A stretch of DNA of 64,000 nucleotides from positions 372,001 through 436,000 of the forward strand of contig NW_025776198.1 in the NCBI RefSeq assembly GCF_021130785.1, given 5' to 3'. Of this stretch, positions 23,051-35,053 are shown in pieces; position 1 is the stretch's first letter; each line of letters starts with the position of its first letter. The stretch comes from Homalodisca vitripennis (Eukaryota > Arthropoda > Insecta > Hemiptera > Cicadellidae). The position numbers were made by a program, and so were the translations under genes. The notes beneath the pieces were generated by a model. It worked only from the letters and a program-made list of their open reading frames with translations, was not told the DNA's origin and did not search any database.

Positions 23051-24296
23051 ATACATAAAATCTATGTATTTATGTTTAATTATCCAAATTTAACTAACAC
23101 TTAACGAACAAACAGAACAAATATTGCAAAAATAATCTTCCTACCTTTAAATTATTATACTATTTAGTATATAGTGCTATTGGTGGTGTAGTGCATATAT
23201 CAAAAACACAACGTGTAAATGCCATTTAAACTGTAATAAAACAATATTAAATTTAAAAAGTTGTGAACATAAAGATATCCAAACTAGTTTCTTTCCTTGA
23301 CATGGCGATATGACATTTAACAGTGAATTATTGCAAACAGTGAAATGAATAATATAATTATGCGTCATGGATCTACTCTTGAATAGACTAGAGTCTAAAA
23401 ACAACCACACATTTAACGTAAAACCCTATAAATGATTCTCCTGGAATGTTTTATGACCTGATTTCCCCTTATATCGGCAGTAGGTAAGTTTTCCCCGCTT
23501 ATCATGATAGGTTTCTCTGTCATAAGTTTGTATGTATATTTACTTCATCGGGACAACAAGACAAACGAAACAGAGGTAATGGAAATATTTTAGATTGAAA
23601 GTAGATTATAACAGCTGGAAATAGATACTTTCAGAGAGCTACATATATAAATAGTTTTTATTGAGGAAATAGTCTAAATGAAACAGTGACATCATAAGTC
23701 AATTTAAACGGGCGGAAGTTGGTACTTTTTTTATTTAAGTAGAGTTATCAGTCCTAGGCAATTAGATATTTTTCGTTGGGACAAGGTAAGCTCTACTATT
23801 TTTGAAAGTATTATGACCGGAAGTAAATAGCAAGGGATATAATTACACGGATTTTGACCATTGTAGGTTTACGAGACCTGTGCATTTAAATTTTCTTGAT
23901 CGGGGTCTCAAGGCAGACTCAGCTTAGGCGGCGGAAGTATAAATACTTTGAACGAGAAATGGTGAAAAGCTGGATATAGGAGTCAAGATCAACTCTGATA
24001 CTCGTATCTATCAACACTTAAATAATATATACTACCTTATCTACGCCTACTTGCGTTAGATTATATAGGAATTATTGCGTTAGAAGTTTTATAGGACTCC
24101 ATAATAAAACATAACAATTGCTTTTCCTAAGTTGTGCAAGGATTTTATTTTGAAAATGATATCTACGGTAACAGGTAGTTAAAGAATATAATTGTTTTTA
24201 CAAAAAAAACCCGTATTTAAATAAAATTGTTATGACAAAACTGTGACTTCATCGATGTTAAAGTTGTAGAAACTTAACCTAAAAGACACATATCGT

Positions 24297-24300
24297 AAAT

Positions 24301-24375
<75 letters not shown>
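24297..24375. repeat. Long (TA)n microsatellite, expanded in copy A
   Basis: About 78 bases of nearly pure TA. The same point in copy B (about 60015-60027) has only AAATATATATATAG. Alternating TA of this length can extrude or stall replication, a general property of such tracts. Confidence 0.9.
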
Positions 24376-24378
<3 letters not shown>

Positions 24379-26547
24379 AACATGTGAAAACATAGCGTGA
24401 TTCCGAGTTAGATAATAATAATAGAAATATTTGAGAGGCGGGCGTGAATTGAGTCTGCTAATCAGAACAGCTGAATAAAAATAAGGTAGTGCTCAAAATG
24501 TAAACTTAAAATATAATAAATAATTTGAGAGTGGGTCCTGGAAACCAAGGTCGATTTAGTATTCGTAGATATTTCATTTTAAATTAAATGTATCTGTCAA
24601 ACACACATAACTCTCGCTACAACTCCGTGAAACTTATTTCTGTACCCGTAACAATGAGCTTTAACTTAGGAGTTAGTAGCTTACTTTTTATACTATTATA
24701 ATTTTAATTATAATTTTATCAACTATGGGCTTGAGAGTATTTGTATGCAATTTATATTAGTATGAGTAGAGCTAGCGTCTAACTGGTTTATGTGTATTAG
24801 TAATAAAAACGGTGGAATGCCTCTTACTATGAATACAACCAATACATATACATCTGGAGCTTGAACTCTAATAAAAAATTAGATTTTATCAATATATTTT
24901 TATTTTATATAATATTTTATTTTATATTTTATCAATAAATATTTTGTCAATACAGGTTGCTGAATTCAAAATTTCATAAAATAACTAAATTAAATAAATA
25001 TTTACAGTAGTGCTATCAAATTTTATAATTCATTATTTACTTTCATTAATGCTTGGAGAACATTAAACAATTTATTGGGTAAAAGAATTAATAATTAAAA
25101 TTCTCTCTGAACATTTTGCGTCTACACATTTTAGGTATACGATAATAACAGTAATGACCGCAGGCTGCAGCTGGTACTGAATTATTGGTGATATTTATTC
25201 TCTAAACAAAATGAATACGAAACTGCAAACTACAAAGAAATGCACAAAAACTTCTTCCTTTTATGTTTTTATATGTTTTCAAGTTATTTAGCTACGACGA
25301 TACTTGTTGGAAAGTTTCTCTAAACTCGCTGTGGTTAGCTTATTCCATTAATTGTAAATTTTATTTCGTTTAGAAAATAAAATATTATTCTATCACCTTT
25401 ACTTAGTAGGTGCTTTTCTAAGATTATATGTTTTATTCATTTTAGAGTACGTGGATTTATATTATGTAACTAATGGACAATGTAATGCATGTGCTCATTA
25501 TCATATAATTTTGTACATGTTTTTATCCGTGTCAGGACTATCATGGCCATGAAAAAATAGCAACACATCCTACACATGTACTCTACAGTTTCACACCTTC
25601 CGTCTCAGACGTCTAGCAGTGAAATGGGACAGCCCAATGAATGAAAACATTTATGTGGTTATTTTTTATTATAAAGTCATTTATATTTATTTAAAACTCG
25701 TGTCATTAAAATTTTTTAAAAATTTTATGAATCCAGGCGGTGTATTAATTTAGGGAAAATATCGGGTGATGAATAATAAAGGTAAAACTAAAGTTCTATT
25801 TTTCAAGTTATGTGTGAATAAAGTATCGACGTGATGCTTTTTTACACTTGAAGTATCCATATATCTAACCAATATCTAAAAGTTTTTGTTTGTAAACGTA
25901 ATGAGAAATTAAAACTATTTTTGCTAAAACATAAAACCCTGTTTTCATCGTTCCAGTTTCTCAAATTATGAACATATTTTCCTTCATTCCTTGAAAGCTC
26001 CTCAAAATGGAATAGTGAAATCTAAAACATATCTAAGTAAAAAAAGGGTTATAGAGGATGGGTTCTCAAAAGTGTTGAGCAACTTTAAATTTATATGTAA
26101 GAAAGTTTCGGTAGAACCTACCGCAACCCTGCATTTCATCATTCATTCTGATATCGATGATAAGTTTATTCAGAAACCACAGTAACAAAGCAAAAAAATA
26201 TCGGCGATGTTAACTGGATAACTAGAGTAGTCTTCGACATTCAATTCGATAATAATTTGAAACGTTGTGAATAAGTCTTGTAATATAAATAGTTACGTTC
26301 TTAATCACGAACAAATCTGTTCGTATTAGATTATTAGATGAATCATAACGATATATCTATGGTAGCTTTCGGAAAGCATTATACAGTGATAAAAATGTAG
26401 TATAAATTATGAAATTTATGCCTTCTCCGATTTTGGCACTTTTCAACCCATAAATTAAGTACAGTGTCATTAATTCTCAATTCAAGTAGGTATGCACTGG
26501 ATTATGAGACAGCATATAATTGTGCAGTTTATGAGTGTTAGAAATGA

Positions 26548-26608
26548 AAGAGAGAGAGAGAGAGAGAGTGAGAGGGTGAGGGGGGGGAGAGGGAGAGGGA
26601 GAGAGAGG
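26548..26608. repeat. (GA)n/(G)n purine tract, copy A
   Basis: Pure purine on this strand apart from a few T bases: GA repeats, GTGAG, GGGGGGG, then GGGAGA repeats. The equivalent tract in B is at 62187-62243. In copy C the homology begins exactly downstream of a longer pure (GA)n tract, so this tract marks a duplication breakpoint. Confidence 0.85.
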
Positions 26609-27639
26609 TATATATTTGATACTTTGAGGTAGCAAACAACTTGATCGAAAGTTCAACTTAGTCCAGATGTGAGACGTAAAGTGATTTTTAAGTTAAAGTA
26701 GCAATAGCCTAGTGTTCATATACCAAGACCGAACCATTTGTTTAATTTTTTCATTGAATTTAACTTAAAAGGTCATGTCTCCAAATTATCGGTTCAAGCT
26801 TTGAATAGTTGAGAATTATTGGCTCTTAGTCAAACGTTCACTTCTAAATATTCTCCCACCGAGTCATTGATGAAACGGGTTTTTTGAGCTTTGCCTTTTT
26901 TAATGTACCTAATTGTTTCAACAGCATTCCTAAATTAGGTTCTTTTTTTTCAATTTTTTTAGATTTCTTTTCTTTGGATTACCTTTCATATAAGACTATA
27001 ATTTATTTATAATATTAAGAAGAAAATTTTAGTAGTGGTCTGGTTTGGGCTCACATAAATGCAATAATAAATATTTTAAAAAGATTTCCTGGCAACTGAC
27101 ATTTTTAGAACCCAAATTTTAAATGTCATAACAGACAAATTTTGACCTTTTACGTGGTGATTTTGGAATTTCCTAAACCCAACTATTTGCTTTACATACA
27201 AAGAACGAATTTGTATTTCCGTTAAGCTCTTTAAACAAAAAGATGTTGGTATATGCTAGTACAGTACTTAGTGAACTAGGGATTTGCTCTTCTTTGCAAA
27301 AATAAGTGCTACAATAAAGATGCTGTTTTGATTGATTATAATTAAGTAATAAATCATTTTATTTCAGTAATAAAAATACAAATACTAGATTTTTTGAATA
27401 CCAAGTAGTAAGTTGGGTAACGTGTACCATAGTATCATAGTGAAATCGCGTAGTAGACATCAGAGAATAACAGATAAGAGTTCTTAAAATAACATAGCTT
27501 ATGAGCTTTTGTGGAACACCTTCTTCTAATTTTCAAACATCAAACTGGTATTATGGACGAATATTGATACCAAAACCTCCAGTGTGATATAACAGTGTGA
27601 CTGCTATTTCAAGTGTTTCGTGTTTCGGAAAAAATATAA

Positions 27640-27760
27640 ATTAGTTTGATAATGTAAACAGAGACCAAGCTCCGCCAAACTGTGGCAAGATCGTTGGCCT
27701 GCATATTGAGCAATTGTAAATCGCCAATGTGCAAGGTATGTGCAACCAGTCCAACCTCTT
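27640..27760. repeat. Recurring ~100-bp module Q, occurrence 1 in copy A
   Basis: Seen: GATAATGTAAACAGAGACCA, GCTCCGCCAAACTGTGGCA, AGATCG, GAGCAATTGTAAAT, GTGCAAGGTATGTG. Diverged versions occur at about 28530-28670, 30407-30500 and 30560-30660 (and faintly at 30740), in C at 36085, 36855 (split by a transposon) and 41310, and in B at 63293. On the minus strand several copies read LAIVWSS, LATVWRS, YATVWES followed by xSVYI or similar, a recurrent protein-like string. No full frame connects them. An old internal repeat family, nature unknown. Confidence 0.6.
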
Positions 27761-28138
27761 CCGTAAGATATAAACACTTACTCTAATTATCAAATATTTT
27801 ATGTGTTTTAGACTTCAAAGAATGTGCTTTAGCAACTATTACGTTAAACCCAATATTGCATCACAATAATTATCACTTAGTAGTCTTCGCTAATGCTGCA
27901 TGTACAATTTAAAGCATATAGCACGTTCCTTTCTCGAAATGTCCTGTAGTCAGATAGAAATACAATATATGGAAATTTGTTTACAATCCTCCCTAAACAA
28001 AAATTTTCTTAGCTGTGTTTAAATAACAAAATATGTGCTTAGGTAGAGATGCGCTGGTGAGATATTGTCACCAACTTTTAATATTAACTTTCAATCTATA
28101 ATTTTTCCTCCTTACTGAATAGTAATATAAATGAATTA

Positions 28139-28165
28139 ATATATATATATATATATATATATTAA
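28139..28165. repeat. Short (TA)n tract
   Basis: A run of TA inside copy A, absent at the matching points of B and C (about 63740 and 36540). Confidence 0.85.
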
Positions 28166-28528
28166 TATATCATTAAATTTCATAAGTTTACTGGCCTTGT
28201 TTTCAAATTTATGTTTGGTACTATTTTCTATTTGCCATCATAGTGACCAATAAGACGAATGTAAAAATATTAGATATCGCTCAGCCACATCTTTTATGGA
28301 GCCTAACATAATCTTACTTATTGTATGTCGTTTATAAATAGAGCTTTAAGCGTACTTTCCAGTCTATAATCAAGTTCATTTTAAAGACATCGCGTGGATA
28401 TACAGACACAGATAAAGACAAACAGACAAACATTTAATTGTCCAAACCAACGAGTGATTGGCTTCCTTATCGCTCAGCGTACGTCTTAAGTACGTAATAA
28501 TAAGTTCAATTGTTACAAACGAGATATA

Positions 28529-28675
28529 ATTTGGTTTGGTAATGTAAACAGATACCACGCTGCTCCAAACTATGGCGAGGTTGTACTTTGCATACAGAGC
28601 AACCATAACATTGTGGTTGGCTGCAACGGTCATCTGTGTGCCAGCATTGTGCTACCATTTTAGCCTTTCTCGTAA
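28529..28675. repeat. Module Q, occurrence 2, with intact target of the DD82E transposon
   Basis: Seen: GGTAATGTAAACAGATACCA, CTCCAAACTATGGCGAGG, TTGTACTTTGCATACAGAGC, then GGTTGGCTGCAACGGTCATC. The dinucleotide TA at 28584-28585 is the position at which copy C carries the 2623-bp transposon, so this is the empty site. The segment is otherwise close to copy C. Confidence 0.75.
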
Positions 28676-28844
28676 CGTATTAACAGTTCCTGAGATAAAT
28701 GAATTTTAACTTAGTGATTTTGTAACTTATTCTTAAAGTCTCAATATTATTGTGCTTTATTCTTAATTAGCTCTCATTACTACCTCTAATAATAGTTTCA
28801 AGCTCCATTAAATAAATATATACGTCACACACCACGGCACGATT

Positions 28845-29005
28845 TACTTTTGCTGTACGAAGGAATATTATCCGTATAAAGAACGCATTAAGTGATTGCA
28901 ACTTTGTATTCGACGTACGAATTGCCGCATTACCATATAAATTGCAGTGAACCTTGCTGCGAAAGGAAGCCATTACAATATAAGCTTGGATTGATAGCTG
29001 TAACA
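28845..29005. repeat. Module P, second occurrence in copy A
   Basis: GCATTAAGTGATTGCAACTT, TTGCCGCATTACCATATAAA and GAAAGGAAGCCATTAC in order, ending GATAGCTGTAACAG. It is a diverged paralogue of 8440-8600 about 20 kb away and in the same orientation. Confidence 0.65.
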
Positions 29006-30399
29006 GAGCCCTCAGCTTCTGTAGATAGTAGAGGTACTATGTTGCTACTATTGTCAACGTTCTGAGTAAAGTTATCCTTTACCCCTATTATAGTTTGTGA
29101 CTCTCTTGTCTCGGAGTTTACATATGCCCGGAACTACTTACATAAATACCGTAGAAATAATTTCACAGTCATTTTGAAGCAAATATTACAAATTATAATA
29201 TAATGGAAAGGAAAAATACAGTTAAAAGAAATGAATGAGTAGTTTAAAGCTAATAGAAACATAAAGAAAGATTTTAGTGTTAATTATTATGCAAATCTTC
29301 AGAAAAAATAATTATTTTCAAAATTTTATCTGGGCAGCCTTCGCTATGCAAATACTTTGTCAGTGTTGTAAACATATGATTTTATGCAAATTTTTGCTAA
29401 AATGTTTCCTATATGTTATTATCCTTCAATCTTGAATGTCTTATTTTAGTTTATTTTAACATTTCTTTTTATGCAGTTATCATGTAATTATAAAAAACCC
29501 TTTGCCTGTTATATAAAATTATATATATATCATACTCAGGCTAAATTCATTAAATGTATTATATTTATTTATTGAAAAGTTTAATCCAGAAACCTTCTAT
29601 TAAATATATAAATAACCTTGCAAAAGAACAAATCAAGTTATAAATAATGGTCTTGAATTAGACAAGTAATGATTCTAAGTAGGTAAGGTATAGTCTGTTA
29701 TATTTTACATATCATATGAAACTGTACATAGCCTTTGAAATTATATTATCTTTGTAATTGTTCAATATCAACGTACGCTTCACCAACAGGATCTGCTGAA
29801 GTCGCATGCAAAAGTTTAGTCTTCATTTATGTAATTCTTAAGACTTTCAGAAAAGAAATTTTACTACCGATGGCAGACAAAAGAGAAATTTTCACGCCAA
29901 CTGAATTATAAGCTTCATTGATGCTCAACCAAATCCCAAAGTTCCAACGGTAAATAAAACATTATTTTGTTTACAGGATAAAAACTTCTTTTTAAATAAT
30001 ACCTTGGGATATCCGATATCATGCTACATAGTAATTTCTCATTTTTATTCACTAAATTGTGTTTCATAGCAGTATTCAGATAAAACAGTTTACATACCAA
30101 ATGAACAAAGTATTGATATGGTTATTGATTACTAACCGAGTATGTATTGGAGTTGTTCTGCTGCTTGAGTTACCATATCGAGTGTTATATGTCACTTTAA
30201 TCAGTTTGCTTCCAAATTAATTTATTATGCGATTTATTGTTGCCATTATGGTTACCCATTAGACCAATCAAGATGTTAGGTGACGCTCAGGAAAATCCTA
30301 ATAAATGATAAACATTATTATTAAACTCGCTTAGAACCAGATTTAAGTGTAAAAGCTCTATTATGAATAAGTATTATGAAAAGGATAGAGTTACAATGT

Positions 30400-30830
30400 T
30401 GTTTTTTAGTGTGAGCAGAGGCCATGCTCTCCCAGACTGTGTCACATACAGAAGAACGAAACACCTGAATAATCTTAACTACTACATGTATCAAACCGGG
30501 GTGGTGACCCAAATTTACATTATTGTGAACAGCAGGCTGTACCAATGTATAGTATGGTTTGCTGATCGAAACAAAGGGTATGCTCTCCCAGACTGTGGCA
30601 TAATCGTTGTGGCGCATACAAAGCAATCGAATACCTGACTAGTCTGCAGCTACTACATTTATTCAAGCAGGTGATATTTTAACTACAGAAAGCAACAGAT
30701 AGAAACAATGTGTAATGCGACTGTAGAGTTAACTGTTGTTAACTGATGTGAAAATGTAACAAAACCAGGTCCTGCATATAAATCAATCGAATTTTGGGAT
30801 AGGCTTTAAGTACCACATGTATATAAACAA
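30400..30830. repeat. Module Q tandem pair or triplet
   Basis: Seen: ATGCTCTCCCAGACTGTG occurs at about 30423 and 30579 (spacing about 157), each followed by a TACTACATGTAT- or TACTACATTTAT-like segment and GTGGTGA or GGTGATA. A third, weaker unit may start near 30740. Copy C keeps only the first unit (about 41310); bases equivalent to about 30465-30910 are missing there. Frames across both strands of these units are shadows of the repeat. Confidence 0.6.
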
Positions 30831-31431
30831 GGTCGCCAAACTCTGAACTTACCACACGTTTTAATAAAGTAATTAAAATTGTATTTTGAAGCTCCTTTAC
30901 GTATAACCATTGTTTCTAAGTGAGAAGTATTAACATGATATACATTATATATAAAGACTTTTGTTGCAACTACAGCAGTTTAAGGAACGTACGAATGGAT
31001 CGCAGCTTTACATTTGTATAAATTGTAATTTTATCATATACTAGAGTTAATTTGTATAGTAAAAGGAATGCAATTGAACACCGTATTGAGATAAAGTCGC
31101 AGAAGCCTTAGATGTCTAAATGTGCTAATAGTCTTTGAATAAAATGTACAGTTTTTCTGGTAAATAATATATTGCAAATTTTAGCCATTACAAGAAATTG
31201 TTGTAAACTATTATATATAAAACCTCAAGTGTTTTTTTGTGATTGTGGTGAAATTATCGTTTGTATCTACCCAGTATTTAGGATATAAGAATCGTTTCTC
31301 AAATTAATTACAAAGTCTACATTTCCAACCACTCCGGGTTAGAATAGACCACAGTATTCATGCTTCTCGTAAAGATAGCATACTTGTCTGTTTAACGTGA
31401 TCCTTTCAATGTTCCATATTTTGACTAACAG

Positions 31432-31965
31432 GAATTGGAACGCCTAATGGCGCCTTCAGTGGGACCTTCAGACCCATCCCAGATATTCTACCATTGGTGG
31501 TCGGCACGGTGAGGTCGATTACTTTTAGAAACAATTTCTTGCAGTCCATGGGTATTTTGGGGCTTATGTGTTGAAGGTGGGCAAAGTCGCCAGCTTGTCC
31601 TGGCCTGTCTGTTATGTCCTGAAATTACAGACACAGCGCAGCACACGTTTTTCCCAACTTGTCCCTACGGTCACTGCCGAGAACATCGTTGAAGCTATGC
31701 TCCAGCAAGAGGAAACCGGGAACTGTGTGAACCACTATGTCCAGTCTGTATTTCAGGTGAAAAAGGTCGACCTCGATTGGATTTAACTCTCTGATTCCAC
31801 CGACGAGGCAAGTCCAGTGGCGTAACCTCACAGGTCTAGCCAGCTAAACGGTTTCGGTGCGTTTTCGGTGATAAGGGAATTTTTTTCGGTAGTTGTAGGA
31901 CAAAGACCTAGCGGGAGTTCGGCACTATTGAGGGCATGAAAAGCCTCTTAGTGTGAGCAAAAAAC
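31432..31965 (+). pseudogene. R1-clade LINE, 3' end of ORF2 (truncated)
   Basis: Seen: immediately after the end of copy-A homology, plus-strand frames read GEVDYF, then QFLAVHGYFGAYVLKVGKVA, then EITDTAQHTFF and ENIVEAMLQQEE, ending KKVDLDWI with TAA at 31784-31786. Known: R1-clade ORF2 proteins end with a conserved sequence of this kind (GEVNF...HG.F..Y, a cysteine/histidine motif around HTFF.C, then NIVEAML). The pieces lie in different frames, so the copy is broken. The 5' boundary (31432) coincides with the point at which copy C enters the 5'/central part of an R1-type element. The 3' boundary is estimated. Confidence 0.75.
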
Positions 31966-34900
31966 ATTTAAACATCCTACTAAAAATATCCTCAGTGATT
32001 ATAATGGCAATATCATTAACACAAAGAACTTATTGATCTTCCTGCACGGTTTTTTAGAAAGGGACTAAGTATTAACTTGGATTTGATAAATGCCTATTAC
32101 GTGGTTTTTGAAGTTAATGCATACTGTATAGTTTTGTTATACAAGCCATTCAGATGATTTATAACCATTATTTAATAGTTAACCTCGTGTATTAAAATGA
32201 TTTTTATCAGCGAGTGATATTCGTTTTCATGTTCAATACTTGGCACTTACAACGTTGCAAAGGCGGTGAGGAGTGGTCGTTATTTATGCATCACCACCAC
32301 ACGTCTCTTGTTCACACTTAACTGGCACCAACACCTCCATGCTTGCATATGATAACTACCCTGTATCCACATAATGGTTTTATAGTTGATTGTCATATCG
32401 TAAGAACAATAACGTTTCTCGCAGCTCACAAAAGCTAACTGAGGAGTATAAAAAAGCTAAAAAACACAGTAAATCAACTTAACTATCATACGTTACTTTT
32501 CGTGGATTCATAAACTAGATATGTAAACTTATCCTAAAAAAAATTTTTTTTAAAAGGGGAGTCCCAATAACAACCAGTAAAATCAAAGTATTCAAAAAGT
32601 TATCATGTATGTACCAACGTAAAAAACTTTATTATTCTACTCTGAACTGGGCAGTGAGCTATGCAGTGCAAGAGGAAAAAGATAAAGTTGTCATATTTCA
32701 CATATATCAGAATCGCTAAGCTTGATTTTTAATGTTAATTTCTTTTTTGTTTTTGCATAAAAATGTATATTTTTATCCATTTCTGGATTTATTCCTGATG
32801 GTATTACTTATTTTAGTGTACTAGTAGGGTTTTATGATACAGTTATTTCCTAAATCAAACACACACTTTATTTATTCCTTTGATATTTTCATGATATCCT
32901 GGTATTCATTTTATAAATTGCATACATATTCTTCGGTTGTCTCTCTTTCCACAAACTATCTCTGAGTGAAAATATTTTGAGAATAAAGTTTTAGTTTTTA
33001 CATTGCAGAGATCTCAAATTCTCTTAACGTGCAAGATGATTGTAAAATTGATCAACATATTTCATAATGTATATTTTAGCATGTTTCTATTTATAATACT
33101 AAATCAAGTTACTTATATCAAATTAGCTTACAGCTCAGTGCAGACGTGTTGAAATAACTTTGAAACATAAAACACATTATACGAGTATTGTAAACATATT
33201 GTATTTGATTGTACTCCTATATACATTACAAACAAATAATGTAGATTTACGTTCATAAATCACCAACCTTGATTTACGATAAAGCGATTTCAACAAATGA
33301 CCGTCAGAGAGGAAGTTATCGATTGACGACGGTGTGGAAATACACGGAACACAGTCGAGTCGTCTGTCAAATACAGTGAAGAGATTTCGGCCATTCCCAG
33401 AACCATTCACACACCACTTGTTCTCTCCCTTCACTCTACTGACAAAAAGGTGAACTACTTTCTTAAGGAATTACAACCCACATATTTGTAAACTAACTAT
33501 ATCTACCATTCCAAACATTTTTATCTAGAAACATTACAAGGGAGGAAATACGAAATATAAAACCATTTCTCTAATTTAAATTAACCATAAAATTGTAAAA
33601 TGTAACTATGTAGGCCTATATATGCATTTGATGATTAAATTGACCAACTATTTTGCTATTGAATGTTTTACAAACGTTATACTTTACTTCGATTATGTTA
33701 AACACAAAGATCAACCTATTAAATATGATAGCAGAGCAGTTTTCGTTAGTAAATTTAAATACCCAAATTAAAAGTAATATAATTTAATCATACTCTCTTT
33801 TTAAAGAATGAAATAAATTTCCTGGTTTTTTGTTTAAAATAAAAGGTTTATAAGAAAGATTTAGTGTACTCTTATAAACATAACATTTAAATCATCTGTT
33901 GGTAAGTAACATAATAGTATATAAGTAATACGTAATATATTGTACAGACCCTTATTATTTGTGTAATATCAGCAATTTTTAAACATGAATAGCGTGCATA
34001 GTAAAACATTAATAGTTAATTTTCTTTTTCAAAAGAACTGTAAACCTTATAATTATGAATTACAAATTTTTATTGTGAAATGTATGCCATACTTTATATT
34101 TATTCGTGCGCTATTTGGAATGAATTAATGATTTTATTTTATATACTTTAGCTCAAGAAGTAGAAGAAAACACACATACACACACATAGATAGATCTTTT
34201 TAATTACCTGGAAAACCGCTTAGGCTGCACAACATGTTAAGGTTATAGTATTCAACAAAGACGTTACTACGTTTTTGTAGGTAATTTTTCGATACACTTA
34301 TAAAGGGAAGTTGATTGAGAGTGGTATGGAAAAATAGGGCTAAAAAAATATATGTATTTTGTGTATCTATTTTCCAATTGGTATGTTCACATTGTATTTA
34401 AGAATGTTTCCTAACTCTAAATTCTGAATACATATACTGGCTGTTTTACCAGAAATAAGTTGGTATATGAAAGGAAAACTCCACATATTTTAATAAAATT
34501 TAGAATGTTTTTAAACTAACAAGTTTAATGTTACATCACAATGAGTGCGGAGAGGACGAATTTGATGGCCTCTACAGAGACAGCATAAGACCCTCATGAT
34601 TGTAACTTATGTGGGAAAGGAAACTTACTTAACATCGTGGCATCAGGTATATAGCTTCTTGTTTTATTAAAACAGGTCACAAATCTTGTATAAAAGTTAC
34701 GTCACGGTTATTTTCACGTTTCAGTCTCCTTTATCATACTTAATAATTGGCATTTAAGATTACATTAACATAAGTTAAAAATTCATAAGAGGGTTGTATT
34801 TAAGAGTATTAAATGAAATTTCTAAGAACAAAATAACGTAAATTAAGAGCTTACACGGTCGGTAGGAAATATGAAATTTATGAACGTTTCCATGAACCGT

Positions 34901-34970
34901 ACTCTTAGTATTTCACAGATTAATTAAAAGTATCCCAAATTGTCCCTAATAATTATGTATATATACGAGT

Positions 34971-34974
<4 letters not shown>
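31966..34974. other. AT-rich single-copy stretch between copies A and C
   Basis: No supported gene. Bases 33255-33430 are GC-richer and have frames on both strands (plus strand AISTNDRQRGSYRLTTVWKY, then a stop at about 33377), possibly an exon but unrecognised. CACACATACACACACA at about 34172 is a short CA tract. Nothing here matches the other copies. Confidence 0.45.

Positions 34975-35048
<74 letters not shown>
34975..35048. repeat. (GA)n microsatellite at the left edge of copy C
   Basis: About 36 uninterrupted GA units. Upstream sequence is unique; downstream sequence is copy C. A minus-strand frame through it encodes only a serine-leucine run and is an artefact of the repeat. Confidence 0.95.

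Positions 35049-35053
<5 letters not shown>

Larger units (their letters stand above)
8164..31431. repeat. Segmental duplication copy A (23.3 kb)
   Basis: Seen: sequence from TAATCATAACT (8164) onward matches 44040 onward to the window end, in the same orientation. Anchor pairs are 9780/45170, 12401/47477, 13728/51380, 15148/52799, 18000/53715, 22000/57740 and 26548/62188. The last ~5 kb (from about 26608) also matches copy C (35049-41898). The homology to C ends at 31431, after ACTAACAG, where both copies pass into R1-type LINE sequence. By eye, identity to B is near 90% at 8.2-14.7 kb, higher (mostly 93-98%) from about 14.8 to 27.6 kb, and lower again beyond. No host gene was recognised in the unit. 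Confidence 0.9.

Noticed and set aside
30321..30638. About 90-100-codon frames on both strands
   Set aside because: They run through module Q repeats, and neither matches a family. Copy C has lost most of this interval.
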